A DNA stretch of 5,548 bases from Rubrivivax sp. (GCA_027484885.1 JAIXSD010000266.1:1-5548), one strand, 5' to 3'; positions 1-5,548 are shown, numbered from the stretch's first letter. Notes: generated from the sequence alone by a model not told the origin. Numbers and translations are program-made.

Positions 1-43
1 GCGGCCGCTGACCTGGGAGGCAGACGGCCCGGGAGAGCCCGAT

Positions 44-1171
44 ATGAACCTGCCACCGTCCACCTGGGCCTTGCACCAGCTGGAAGTCGAGAAGTCCGGC
101 CTGGCCGGGCGTTTGCGCAGCCTGCACGGCATCATCCAGGCGCGTTTTCCGGCCATCGGCCGCATGGCGCTGGCGCTGTACGACCCGGTCAGCGATGCGC
201 TCAAGACCTTTGCCAGCAGCAACGAGGATGGCGAGGCGCTGCAGCGTTATGAGGCGGTGCTGGCCGAGGTGCCTTCGCTGCTGCAGCTGAAGAACGAGCG
301 CCGCACCCGGGTGGTGCAGGACATCGAGGCCAGCTTTGCCCACCCGACCGCACACACTGCCTGGCTGCGCGGCCAGCAGTACCGCAGCAGCTACACCCTG
401 CCCATCTTCAGCGGCCATGAGCTGGCGGCGTTTCTGTTCTTCGATGCCAAGGAGGCGAATGCCTTCGGGCCCGAGGTCACGGGCTTTCTGGACATCTTTG
501 CCGACATCGTCAGCCAGCTCTACCTGCTGCGCCTGGCGGCGGTGAACACCTTGGTGGGCGCGGTGGACATCGCCACCGGCCTGGCCCGCATCCGCGATGT
601 CGAGACCGGCCGCCACCTGGAGCGCATGGCGGCCTACGCCCGCCTGATCGCCAAGGCCCTGGCGCCCAGCCATGGCCTGAGCGACGAGCAGGTCGAGTAT
701 GTGCACCTGTTTGCGCCCCTGCATGACATCGGCAAGGTCGGCATCCCTGACCGCATCCTGCTCAAGCCCGGGCGGCTGGACGCCGAGGAGTTCGCGCACA
801 TGAAGCGCCATGTCGAGATCGGCCTGGACCTGATCGAGCACATGGTGGCCGATCTGGGCCTGCAGGGCGACCCGGCGGCTCAGGTCATGCGCGAGGTGGT
901 GGGCGGCCACCATGAGCGCGGCGATGGCTCGGGCTACCCGCGCGGCCTGCGCCTGGCGGAGATTCCGCTGGTGGCGCGCATCGTGGCCGTGGCCGATGTC
1001 TACGACGCGCTCTCGACCGAGCGGCCTTACAAACCGCGCTGGAGCGAGGCCGATTGCCTGGCCGAGCTGCGGCGCGAGGTGGAACTCAGCCGGCTGGACG
1101 GCGATTGCGTCGAAGCCCTGATCGCCGCCGAGGCGGCGCGTGCCGACATCCGCCGCCGGCTGGCGGACTGA
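44..1171 (+). CDS. GAF-HD-GYP domain protein, probable cyclic-di-GMP phosphodiesterase
   Basis: Probable cytosolic enzyme of 375 residues that hydrolyses the second messenger cyclic-di-GMP. Residues about 20-165 look like a GAF-type sensory domain (LALYDP, YTLPIF and FLFFDA strands); I see no membrane segment or receiver domain. Residues about 170-375 form the HD-GYP domain. Visible metal and catalytic residues are E187 and H191 (ETGRH), H227-D228 with K231 (HDIGKVGIPD), H256 (MKRH), H289-H290 (HHERGDGSGYP), G297-Y298-P299 and D318 (VADVYDAL). The full set of family ligands is present, so the enzyme is predicted active; the signal sensed by GAF is unknown. GGGAG at 31-35 gives an 8-base spacing to ATG 44. 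However, the frame stays open upstream to the window edge, so a longer N-terminus cannot be excluded. A TGA at 9-11 in another frame could end a preceding gene. The gene converges on the PAP2 gene with 7 bases between stops. Confidence 0.93.
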   Translation: MNLPPSTWALHQLEVEKSGLAGRLRSLHGIIQARFPAIGRMALALYDPVSDALKTFASSNEDGEALQRYEAVLAEVPSLLQLKNERRTRVVQDIEASFAHPTAHTAWLRGQQYRSSYTLPIFSGHELAAFLFFDAKEANAFGPEVTGFLDIFADIVSQLYLLRLAAVNTLVGAVDIATGLARIRDVETGRHLERMAAYARLIAKALAPSHGLSDEQVEYVHLFAPLHDIGKVGIPDRILLKPGRLDAEEFAHMKRHVEIGLDLIEHMVADLGLQGDPAAQVMREVVGGHHERGDGSGYPRGLRLAEIPLVARIVAVADVYDALSTERPYKPRWSEADCLAELRREVELSRLDGDCVEALIAAEAARADIRRRLAD

Positions 1172-1178
1172 GGCGTTT

Positions 1179-1883
1179 TCAGACCGCGCGGCGCCGCGCG
1201 CGCCAGGCCGCCGCCGCCACGCAGATCGCCCAGCAGATCCAGGCCGACCACAGGGTGTGGCTCACATAGTGCGCGCCGCGCGCCAGCTGGGCCCAGCCGA
1301 ACAGGGTGCCGAAGACCAGCACGCCGGCCAGCCAGAGCCGGGCGAGGGCCGGCCGGTCCTGACGCCAGAGGAAGAACTGGCTGAAGAAGGCAAAGGCCGC
1401 AATCGCATGGCCCGAGGGGAAGCAATGGCCGCCGCCGCCATCTTTCACACCCAGCAGCCAATGCGGCACATAGGGCGCGCTGCCGCCAAACTCCTGCAAA
1501 TCCCAGGGGCAGCTGGTCTGGCTGACCTGCTTGAGCGCCGGGATGGCGATCAGGCAGGCCAGGGTCACCAGCAGCCAGAAACGCCGTTCGCTGCGCGCCG
1601 GGCTGGGCAGGGGCGAGCGGCCCGGGCGGGCGATCCAGGGCCGGACGGCATCGACGATCAGGCCAATGAAAATCAGCCAAGCCAGGTTGCGCCCGCCCTG
1701 GTGGCCCAGGCCGGCGGTCAGCCAGGCCTCGCGCCAGGCAAAACCGTTGGCATCACCGTAGAGGCGCGAGATGCTCAGGTCCAGGCCGCTCCATTCCCAG
1801 CAGGCCAGCAGGGCCAGGGCGATCAGGGTGACCAGCACATCACGGCGCCAGGCCGGGGTGCTGGCGTTCAGGCCCGCGCTCAT
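1179..1883 (-). CDS. PAP2-family membrane phosphatase, coupled to eptA
   Basis: Predicted inner-membrane phosphatase of 234 residues in the type 2 phosphatidic acid phosphatase superfamily. Likely substrates are lipid phosphates or pyrophosphates at the periplasmic face (phosphatidic acid, undecaprenyl pyrophosphate or lipid A phosphate); the sequence does not decide which. About six hydrophobic segments are visible (near 15-30, 66-82, 102-117, 157-174, 182-198, 211-227). Motif 1 is K118 to C125-P126, with Cys where the classic motif has Arg. Motif 2 is PSGH at 156-159. Motif 3 is R202 to H209, with six rather than five residues between, and S213 where Asp is usual. Such variants may be normal for this PAP2 subgroup. 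I chose ATG 1883 because it overlaps the eptA TGA as ATGA; an in-frame ATG at 1922 would add 13 residues that run antisense-free but overlap the eptA C-terminus by 43 bases and has no well-placed ribosome site. The C-terminus is Arg-rich. Confidence 0.88.
   Translation of the reverse strand: MSAGLNASTPAWRRDVLVTLIALALLACWEWSGLDLSISRLYGDANGFAWREAWLTAGLGHQGGRNLAWLIFIGLIVDAVRPWIARPGRSPLPSPARSERRFWLLVTLACLIAIPALKQVSQTSCPWDLQEFGGSAPYVPHWLLGVKDGGGGHCFPSGHAIAAFAFFSQFFLWRQDRPALARLWLAGVLVFGTLFGWAQLARGAHYVSHTLWSAWICWAICVAAAAWRARRRAV
1185..1200. repeat. 16-bp perfect GC palindrome at the convergent gene ends
   Basis: CGCGCGGCGCCGCGCG is a perfect 16-bp inverted repeat beginning 14 bases after the HD-GYP stop and encoding part of the Arg-rich C-terminus of the PAP2 protein. 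As RNA it can form a six-pair stem with a four-base loop on either strand. There is no T run after it in either direction, so it is not a standard terminator, but it could slow or stop the two converging transcripts. Confidence 0.35.
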
Positions 1884-3586
1884 TTCGCGGCCCCGGTCTT
1901 GCAGTTCTGGGCCAGATTCCATTCCGGGGCGAAGACGCTGCTGTGCACATCGAGCAGGCCCATCACGGTGTGGAAGAGGTGGTCATGGCGAGGCGCCGGT
2001 TCGGCCTGGCTGGCGCGCTGGCGCAGGCAGGCCATGTCCAGGCCGGCGCTGGCGCCAAAGCCCGGGCTGGCCCACATCAGCATGGGCACTTGCGTCTGCT
2101 GCTTGGGGGCGATGGCGTAGGGGATGCCATGCAGGAACAGGCCGTTCTCGCCCAGCGATTCGCCGTGGTCGGAGACGTAGATCAGGGCCGTGTCCACCTC
2201 GTCCGAGCGGGCCTTGAGCTTTTTGATCAGCTCGGCCAGCACATGGTCGGTGTAGAGCAGGGCGTTGTCGTAGGCGTTGACGATTTCTTCCTTGCTGCAC
2301 AGGCGCAGATCGTCCTTCTGGCAGGCCGGCTTGAAGCGCTCGAAGGCCTCGGGGTAGCGGCGGAAGTAAGACGGGCCGTGGTTGCCCAGCTGGTGCATGA
2401 CCCAGAGGTGGGTGGAGGCGGACTGGCTCTTGGCCGCAGCGAGGCGGGCGTCCAGGTCGGCGATCAGGCCTTCGTCCAGGCAGCGCTTGCCGTCGCAGAG
2501 ACCGGGGGCGTTTTGCTCATCGACAAAGTCATTGGGCAGGCCGTCGCAGACGCCTTTGCAGCCGCTCTGGTTGTCGCGCCACTGCACTTGCACGCCGGCG
2601 CGGGCCAGCAGGTGCAGCAGGGATTCGCTGCCGCGGATGCGGCCCTCGTCGTAATCGCGCCGGCCGATGGGCGCGAACATGCAGGGCAGGGAGGTCTCGG
2701 TGTTGGTGCCGCAGGCCTCGACCGGCGGCAGGCTGATCAGCTCGGGCAGCTGGGCCAGCTGCGGCGTGGTCTGGCGGGCATAGCCGTTCAGGCCCCAGTT
2801 GGCCGCGCGCGCGGTTTCACCCACCACCAGCACCAGCACCAGGGGCTTGGTGCGGGCGCTCATCTGGGCGCCCGGTTTGGCATCCAGACCCAGCGGCCGG
2901 CGCGGCTTGGCGGCGCCCTTCAGGTCTTGCGCGATCACCGAGCCCAGGGACCAGATGTAGTTGGCCGGGGTGATCAGGTAGCGGATCTCCTTGTTGTTGC
3001 GCATCAGCGAGGAGAAGGGCTGGAACACCGCCATGATGGCCGCCACCGCCGTGGCCAGTGCCAGCAGCAGCACACCCAGGCGCACGAGCAGCGCACGCTG
3101 CCAGCTGCGCCGGCGCACGATGTCCACCCGCCACAGCGCCAGCAAGGGCAGGCCGGCCCAGAGCAGCACATGGCCGGCCATGCGCAGGCTGAGCAGCTCC
3201 GAGGCCTCGGCCGGGTCGGTGCGCAAGGTGTTGCGCAGCATGGTCGGGTCGAGGTAGACGCCGTAGGTCTGCATGTAGAAGCTGGCGCAGGCGGTGCCGA
3301 TCAGCAGCACGGCGAGCACCGGCTTGATGGTCCAGCGGTGGGCCACCAGGCCGACCAGAAAGACATGCAGGGCCAGCACCATCACGCCGATGGCCAGGCC
3401 GAAGCCCCAGCTGCTAGCATCGCTGGCGAGGCGGTCTTTGAGGGCCGCGGCAAAGAACAGCCGGTTGGCGCTGAACAGCCAGAACAGGCTGGAGATCAGC
3501 AGCAGCTGTTCCACGCTGAGGGCCAGCGTGAAACGGCGTCGGGAAGAGGGGGACGCAGAGGTCCGGGAGGAGGCAAAGGCGGTCAT
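1880..3586 (-). CDS. eptA: EptA-family lipid A phosphoethanolamine transferase
   Basis: Integral membrane enzyme that transfers phosphoethanolamine from phosphatidylethanolamine to lipid A, lowering negative surface charge and typically raising resistance to polymyxins and cationic peptides. Numbered from the preferred ATG 3586 (568 residues), five N-terminal membrane segments (about 23-45, 58-81, 88-103, 135-152, 166-188) precede a periplasmic alkaline-phosphatase-fold domain. Zinc and catalytic residues are visible: E257 (GETARA), nucleophile T296 (CGTNTETSLPC), H403 (GNHGPSY), D473-H474 (SDHGES) and H486. Their spacing closely matches MCR-1 as I recall it (E246, T285, H395, D465, H466, H478). 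Ten periplasmic cysteines (292, 302, 343, 347, 364, 369, 422, 430, 520, 562) could form five disulfides. An in-frame ATG at 3646 adds 20 residues; neither start has a good Shine-Dalgarno. I prefer 3586 because its short pre-membrane tail resembles relatives and the extra stretch contains a possible operator. EptB, CptA or an OpgE-like substrate is less likely but not excluded. Confidence 0.93.
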   Translation of the reverse strand: MTAFASSRTSASPSSRRRFTLALSVEQLLLISSLFWLFSANRLFFAAALKDRLASDASSWGFGLAIGVMVLALHVFLVGLVAHRWTIKPVLAVLLIGTACASFYMQTYGVYLDPTMLRNTLRTDPAEASELLSLRMAGHVLLWAGLPLLALWRVDIVRRRSWQRALLVRLGVLLLALATAVAAIMAVFQPFSSLMRNNKEIRYLITPANYIWSLGSVIAQDLKGAAKPRRPLGLDAKPGAQMSARTKPLVLVLVVGETARAANWGLNGYARQTTPQLAQLPELISLPPVEACGTNTETSLPCMFAPIGRRDYDEGRIRGSESLLHLLARAGVQVQWRDNQSGCKGVCDGLPNDFVDEQNAPGLCDGKRCLDEGLIADLDARLAAAKSQSASTHLWVMHQLGNHGPSYFRRYPEAFERFKPACQKDDLRLCSKEEIVNAYDNALLYTDHVLAELIKKLKARSDEVDTALIYVSDHGESLGENGLFLHGIPYAIAPKQQTQVPMLMWASPGFGASAGLDMACLRQRASQAEPAPRHDHLFHTVMGLLDVHSSVFAPEWNLAQNCKTGAAK

Positions 3587-3608
3587 CCCCACATTGGAAC
3601 CGATGCCG

Positions 3609-3625
3609 ATGAAGCCGCCCTTAAG
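3609..3625 (-). promoter_or_regulatory. PmrA-box-like direct repeat upstream of eptA
   Basis: Reading the minus strand there is CTTAAG (3625-3620), five bases, then CTTCAT (3614-3609). This matches 11 of 12 positions of the PmrA consensus YTTAAK-N5-YTTAAK known from enteric bacteria, where eptA (pmrC) is the classic PmrA target. The second half ends 22 bases before ATG 3586. No convincing -10 box follows, and transcription from here would start almost at the ATG, so the assignment is tentative. If translation really begins at 3646, the site lies inside the coding region. Confidence 0.35.
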
Positions 3626-3673
3626 GACTTGCCCCCGGCCCACCATTTCGGCGGGGCGGGGGCAGATTTCAGC

Positions 3674-3689
3674 ACCGCCTCACGGCGGC
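3674..3689 (-). terminator. Short hairpin after the monooxygenase gene
   Basis: On the minus strand CCGCC, GTGA, GGCGG (3688-3675) forms a five-pair GC stem capped by a GNRA-type tetraloop (GTGA), with a possible closing G-T pair at 3689/3674. It begins 28 bases after the monooxygenase stop and lies between that gene and eptA. No T-run follows, so it may be only a weak attenuator or an mRNA 3'-end stabiliser, leaving room for read-through into eptA. Confidence 0.35.
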
Positions 3690-3716
3690 CTGAGCTTCAG
3701 CGCGCGGGGGGCAGGA

Positions 3717-5123
3717 TCAGCGCGCGATCCAGGCATCGGCCCAGTGGGCGCCCACGCCGGGCTCGTAGGCGGTGGCGTTGCTGCTCCACTGCCGGCACCA
3801 GCCCTCGTAGGGGAAGGGCTTGCACTCGTAGACCTTGCCGTTCTTGGGCTGCAGCACCTTGGTGCCGCCCTTGTAGCTGGCCAGGCTGTTCGGGAACACA
3901 TAGTCATACGTGCTCGTGCCGGCCGGCTTGACGGTGATGGCATAGGTCTTCTGCAGCACATTGCCACCGGCCTTGGGGCTGCCCTTGACCACCAGGTTGT
4001 AGGCGCCGGCGGTGGCGGGGTTGAGGGCCAGGTTCAGGGTCTGGCCGCTGTTGTTCAGCGAGACGCTGGCCTGGGCCTTGCTGGTGCCGGCGGCGTCGAA
4101 CAAGGTGGCCGTCACGTCCAGCTCGCCCACTGCGGTGACGCTGAAGCTGAGGTTCAGCGGCCCGCTGGCCGGCGCGGTGTACTCGGCGGCCACGCCGTTG
4201 ACCAGCAGGTCGACATTGGGCGGCGGCGCCTTGTCGATCTGGATCTCCACCCGCTCCAGGCTGCTGTCGCTGCGCACAAAGACCTCGTTCTGGCCATAGG
4301 CCGGGCTGATGCTGCCGTCGGCAGCCTTCTGGCCGGCCTTGAGCTGGCTTTGCTCGGCATTGATGCGGCTGGCCAGCAGGAAGGGCCAGGTGTTGCGCTG
4401 GCCGTCGCTGCTGTTGGCGATGGTGATGCGGGTCTGGAACTCGGGCCGCTCGCCCTTGGCGTCAAACACCCGGGTGGCGACCTTGTCACCGGCGGCCAGA
4501 TCGACCGAGGGGTAGATGGTGCCCTTGGGGTTCCAGGTGATCACGGGTGGCGTGCCGTCGAAGGTGACGTCCACCATGTTGTAGAAGCTGTTGGGCGTGT
4601 CCGCCACCTCCCAGACGCCCAGGATGATCTGGTAGCCGCTGCGCGCCGGCACATTGCAGCTGTGGTTGACGTTCTTGGGCGGCTGCTTGCCGCCACCGTC
4701 CACGGTGCAGAAGGGCTGCGCCTCAAACGAGGAGCGGCTCAGCTTGAGATTGGGGTTCCAGTCGGCGCGGGTGATGTAGTAACGCCAGTTGCGCGTGGCA
4801 TGGTTGGCGGTGAAGGTCCAGGAGAAGGTTTGGGCACCGGCCTTGATGGCGCGCTTGGCCCAGCGCGTGCTGGTCTGCTCGTCCAGGCCGCCGAACTGGG
4901 TCAGGCCGGCGCTGGCGATGCGGCCATCGGCCGGGCCGCCCGCGGGGTAGCCCGAGGGGCCTTCCAGGCTTTGCGGCTCGTACTGGATGGGGCCGCAATT
5001 GCTGTTGCCGCCCTTGCTGCAGAGCAGGCTGCGCGACTCGGGCGCGCTGATGTAGCCGTGGGCGGTGGCCAGGGCTGGCAGCGTGGCCGCCAGCAGGCCC
5101 AGAGCGAGAGTTCGGATGCGCAT
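3717..5123 (-). CDS. gbpA: GbpA-like secreted lytic polysaccharide monooxygenase (AA10) with C-terminal chitin-binding domain
   Basis: Secreted copper enzyme of 468 residues predicted to cleave crystalline chitin oxidatively and help cells bind N-acetylglucosamine surfaces. A Sec signal peptide (1-21, ending ALATA) leaves H22 as the mature N-terminus. The AA10 domain spans about 22-196: the copper histidine brace is H22 and H108 (FTANH), with F180 as the likely axial residue (NSFYNMVDVTF); C35, C43, C139 and C156 probably form disulfides. A GbpA2-like domain follows (about 202-297), then a beta-rich domain in the position of GbpA3 (about 300-400) and a CBM73/CBM5-type chitin-binding module (about 405-468) with C434, C443 and aromatic W442, W446, W461 and W465. 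Length and domain order match Vibrio cholerae GbpA (about 485 residues). The start is secure: AAGGAGG lies 5 bases before ATG and the signal peptide starts there. Secretion to the outside is probably by a type II system, not seen here. The third domain is the least certain assignment. Confidence 0.95.
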   Translation of the reverse strand: MRIRTLALGLLAATLPALATAHGYISAPESRSLLCSKGGNSNCGPIQYEPQSLEGPSGYPAGGPADGRIASAGLTQFGGLDEQTSTRWAKRAIKAGAQTFSWTFTANHATRNWRYYITRADWNPNLKLSRSSFEAQPFCTVDGGGKQPPKNVNHSCNVPARSGYQIILGVWEVADTPNSFYNMVDVTFDGTPPVITWNPKGTIYPSVDLAAGDKVATRVFDAKGERPEFQTRITIANSSDGQRNTWPFLLASRINAEQSQLKAGQKAADGSISPAYGQNEVFVRSDSSLERVEIQIDKAPPPNVDLLVNGVAAEYTAPASGPLNLSFSVTAVGELDVTATLFDAAGTSKAQASVSLNNSGQTLNLALNPATAGAYNLVVKGSPKAGGNVLQKTYAITVKPAGTSTYDYVFPNSLASYKGGTKVLQPKNGKVYECKPFPYEGWCRQWSSNATAYEPGVGAHWADAWIAR

Positions 5124-5128
5124 AAGGT

Positions 5129-5135
5129 CCTCCTT
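5129..5135 (-). promoter_or_regulatory. Strong Shine-Dalgarno of the monooxygenase gene
   Basis: AAGGAGG on the minus strand, five bases before ATG 5123, is the strongest ribosome binding site in the window. It fixes the start codon and suggests efficient translation of the secreted enzyme. Confidence 0.85.
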
Positions 5136-5153
5136 GTTGGGGTCGGACGATTC

Positions 5154-5175
5154 TGCGCAGTGCGCACATTGCGCA
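5154..5175. repeat. Three TGCGCA palindromes in the monooxygenase leader
   Basis: The self-complementary hexamer TGCGCA occurs at 5154-5159, 5161-5166 and 5170-5175. On the minus strand two copies extend to TGTGCGCA separated by one base, a 9-bp direct repeat. The cluster lies between the candidate -10 box and the Shine-Dalgarno, so it could be a repressor operator or fold as a small RNA structure in the 5' leader. I do not recognise it as a named site. Confidence 0.45.
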
Positions 5176-5179
5176 CAAG

Positions 5180-5223
5180 TGGTTTTGAATTGGGGTTTAT
5201 CTGGTTTTATATTGGTTTGCAGT
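5180..5223. repeat. Four 11-bp-phased TGG(T/G)TTT-like repeats
   Basis: TGG begins at 5180, 5191, 5202 and 5213, each followed by a T-rich stretch, giving four imperfect units of exactly 11 bp (consensus TGGTTTTNAT). On the minus strand this reads as AAA(A)CC tracts repeated every 11 bp. The pair at 5203-5208 and 5214-5219 (GGTTTT-N5-GGTTTG) resembles the PhoP box (T/G)GTTTA-N5-(T/G)GTTTA at 10 of 12 positions. The 11-bp direct-repeat geometry is typical of OmpR-family response-regulator sites; helically phased A-tracts could alternatively bend the DNA. It contrasts sharply with the GC-rich surroundings. Confidence 0.5.
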
Positions 5224-5234
5224 AACTTATGAAA
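5206..5234 (-). promoter_or_regulatory. Candidate promoter of the monooxygenase gene
   Basis: On the minus strand TATAAA (5211-5206) is a good -10 box, and TTTCAT (5234-5229) lies 17 bases upstream as a poor -35 match. Transcription would begin near 5199, giving a leader of about 75 bases. The weak -35 fits an activated promoter, and the -10 lies within the 11-bp repeat array. Confidence 0.45.
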
Positions 5235-5252
5235 CCGGCGGTGTATGCCGGT
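5231..5252 (-). terminator. Hairpin terminator after the partial hypothetical gene
   Basis: On the minus strand ACCGGC (5252-5247), a seven-base loop and GCCGGT (5239-5234) form a six-pair stem 12 bases after the stop at 5265, followed by a short T run (TTT including the last stem base). This is a plausible but weak intrinsic terminator separating the upstream gene from the monooxygenase transcript. Its 3' side overlaps the candidate -35 region. Confidence 0.5.
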
Positions 5253-5264
5253 GAGGCGATGAGT

Positions 5265-5548
5265 TCAGCGGCGTTGCCACTGCATGACCCAGTTGTCCTG
5301 CCAGCTGCGCCCGCCGTCGAGGGAGAGGGTCTGTGTCCAGCGGCAGCTCTGCGGCGTGATCTGATCCCAGATGCCGCGATCGATGATCAGGGTGTCGCCG
5401 TCCTGCTCATGGCTGTCCCAGATGCCCATGCCGTCGACAAAGCTGCCCCAGGCCGGCGGCGGCGTCAGCACGCCGCTCTTGGCATTGACCCAGTGGTCGG
5501 CCCAGAGCTTGCGCTCGACATCGAGCAGGCGCAGGCCCATGCCGCTGA
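5265..5548 (-). CDS. Conserved hypothetical protein, C-terminal part
   Basis: The 3' end of a gene whose start lies beyond the window; the frame is open to the edge, so ATG 5540 (91 residues to the stop) is probably internal rather than the true start. The visible part is rich in Trp (ADHWVN, GIWDSHE, GIWDQITP, SCRWTQTLS, DGGRSW) and predicted to be all beta strands. The ending SLDGGRSWQDNWVMQW resembles the last strands of small lipocalin-like or DUF1579-type proteins of about 150-200 residues that I remember as uncharacterised. No catalytic motif is visible. It ends 141 bases upstream of the monooxygenase gene on the same strand, with a hairpin between, so co-transcription is possible but not favoured. 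Confidence 0.7.
   Translation of the reverse strand, partial: SGMGLRLLDVERKLWADHWVNAKSGVLTPPPAWGSFVDGMGIWDSHEQDGDTLIIDRGIWDQITPQSCRWTQTLSLDGGRSWQDNWVMQWQRR

Noticed and set aside
1..8. NotI site at the very start of the window
   Set aside because: GCGGCCGC could suggest a cloning junction, but the coding frame runs through it and such octamers are common in GC-rich genomes.
1027..1680. Minus-strand open frame of 217 codons across PAP2 and the HD-GYP end
   Set aside because: It is a shifted frame of the PAP2 gene, Pro/Arg/Ala-rich, and does not preserve the PAP2 motifs.
1140..2120. Open frame of 326 codons on the plus strand across the PAP2 gene
   Set aside because: It overlaps the end of the HD-GYP gene and runs antisense to PAP2 and eptA; no ribosome site or domain is visible.
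1943..3931. Open frame of 662 codons on the plus strand opposite eptA
   Set aside because: It lies antisense to a gene with all EptA motifs, is low-complexity (rich in Gln, Ala, Gly, His), shows no domain, and is explained by few stop codons in GC-rich antisense frames.
3294..5225. Open frame of 643 codons on the plus strand opposite the monooxygenase gene
   Set aside because: Antisense to a gene with a clear signal peptide and copper-binding residues; composition is Ala/Gly/Val-rich without recognisable domains, as expected of a shadow frame.
5124..5264. Possible riboswitch in the gap upstream of the monooxygenase gene
   Set aside because: I could match no known aptamer core; the repeats and hairpin are better explained as DNA-binding sites and a terminator.

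Overview
The window is GC-rich with dense G/C-ending codons, close gene packing and long spurious open frames opposite the real genes. Together with a GbpA-like chitin-active protein and an EptA-type lipid A modifier, this suggests a Gram-negative proteobacterium. A chitin-degrading member of the Burkholderiales is my best guess, but that is inference from style and content; no marker gene is present.

Layout. On the plus strand, 44-1171 encodes a GAF plus HD-GYP protein, probably a cyclic-di-GMP phosphodiesterase. It converges, with only 7 bases between stop codons, on a minus-strand group. Read in its own direction (right to left), that group is: the 3' part of a conserved hypothetical gene (5548-5265, cut by the window edge); a secreted copper lytic polysaccharide monooxygenase with the GbpA four-domain plan (5123-3717); an EptA-family lipid A phosphoethanolamine transferase (about 3586-1880); and a PAP2-family membrane phosphatase (1883-1179). 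The PAP2 start codon overlaps the eptA stop as ATGA, so these two are almost certainly co-transcribed and translationally coupled.

How the genes may work together. EptA moves phosphoethanolamine from phosphatidylethanolamine to lipid A and leaves diacylglycerol. A coupled PAP2 enzyme is plausibly part of the same envelope remodelling. The GbpA-like protein cuts or binds chitin outside the cell. The HD-GYP enzyme would lower cyclic-di-GMP, which commonly shifts cells from attachment to motility. A link between chitin colonisation, surface charge and cyclic-di-GMP is attractive but unproven.

The most unusual non-coding part is the 141-bp gap upstream of the monooxygenase gene (5124-5264). It holds a hairpin terminator, an AT-rich stretch with four 11-bp-phased TGG(T/G)TTT-like repeats over a candidate -10 box, three TGCGCA palindromes, and a strong Shine-Dalgarno sequence. 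A second 11-bp-spaced direct repeat resembling a PmrA box lies just upstream of the preferred eptA start. I see no RNA gene, CRISPR array or mobile element, and I found no convincing wholly new system; the genes belong to known families and the novelty lies mainly in regulation and arrangement.
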